From positions 1 to 64,000 of the forward strand of contig CAXXFU010000004.1 in NCBI GenBank assembly GCA_963675235.2: a stretch of 64,000 nucleotides of DNA, in the 5' to 3' direction. The notes below the pieces were generated by a model. That model made no database searches. It was not told where the DNA came from and worked only from the letters and a program-made list of their open reading frames with translations. Below are positions 63,932 to 64,000 of this stretch, one piece after another; the first letter of the stretch is position 1, and each line of letters starts with the position of its first letter. This DNA comes from JAHJQZ01 sp963675235 (lineage in GTDB: Bacteria; Pseudomonadota; Alphaproteobacteria; Rhizobiales; Devosiaceae). A program made the position numbers and the translations under genes.

Positions 63932-64000
63932 TTATTCCCCTGGCTTGGCAACGAGGTCGGCTTCCTCGACCTCCTTGCCTTTCGCTTCGTCGAGTTCGCG
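63932..64000 (-). CDS. 3' end of a gene running off the window
   Basis: The minus strand is open from the right edge to a TAA at 63932-63934, encoding 22 residues ending EEADLVAKPGE. It is charged and acidic. The product cannot be identified. It converges on the CPBP protease gene with 17 bases between stops. Confidence 0.4.
   Translation of the reverse strand, partial: RELDEAKGKEVEEADLVAKPGE

Overview
This window is a GC-rich (about 60-63%) stretch of an alphaproteobacterial chromosome, most likely from the order Hyphomicrobiales (Rhizobiales). That placement rests on gene content: a P2/Mu-type prophage tail module, a GntR-controlled sugar-acid regulon, a tandem glycine riboswitch ahead of L-serine dehydratase, a nickel-pincer (lar) operon and rhizobial-looking intergenic palindromes. 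No rRNA, tRNA or CRISPR array was seen. Species cannot be named from the sequence.

Region 1 (1 to about 12,100) is the right part of a prophage. It holds a glycine-rich tail fibre cut by the window edge, a DUF1353 protein, a P2-like contractile tail module (sheath FI, tube FII, E/E+E' chaperones with a textbook T TTT TTT -1 slippery site, tape measure, U, X, D), then an accessory block. The block has a Mu Com-like zinc-ribbon protein, an antisense small membrane protein, and three coupled genes: a 59-aa protein, an ABC-ATPase/GNAT fusion and a formyltransferase-fold protein. By analogy with Mu com/mom, I read this block as a candidate DNA hypermodification cassette. It is the strongest candidate for an undescribed system here.

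Region 2 (12,100-18,600) has an RND efflux pair (adaptor and inner-membrane pump) overlapped by a 2-phosphoglycerate kinase-like gene, then a 62-aa protein with a strong ribosome binding site. Region 3 (18,900-29,550) is a sugar-acid catabolic regulon: an enolase-superfamily dehydratase and FCD-type GntR regulator diverge from a five-gene Opp/Dpp-type ABC importer, followed by an HpcH/HpaI aldolase, hydroxypyruvate isomerase and tartronate semialdehyde reductase. It ends in a truncated second aldolase, a palindromic mosaic element and an internally deleted IS630 remnant.

Region 4 (29,550-35,480) is a three-gene run of unknown, probably exported proteins. Region 5 (35,830-38,780) is an AraC regulator followed by NmrA-like, DUF4345-like and broken DUF1772-like genes. 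Region 6 (38,940-45,560) is a surface glycan/glycolipid cluster: three glycosyltransferases, a GT-C membrane transferase, a flippase-like membrane protein and a sulfotransferase-like protein.

Region 7 (45,640-55,330) joins an L-lactate permease, glycine-riboswitch-controlled sdaA, and a minus-strand operon of aldo/keto reductase, larA, larC, larE, larB and glycerate kinase. Four neighbouring genes of that operon each carry an apparent one-base insertion, so this stretch is either artefactual or newly inactivated. Region 8 (55,720-64,000) has a GH38 alpha-mannosidase, an FAD monooxygenase with a DUF3237 protein, an ArsR-type regulator diverging from an MFS exporter across a palindromic operator, a CPBP protease and the tail end of a further gene. 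Chemically, regions 3 and 7 meet at glycerate: tartronate semialdehyde reductase makes it and glycerate kinase would feed it into glycolysis.
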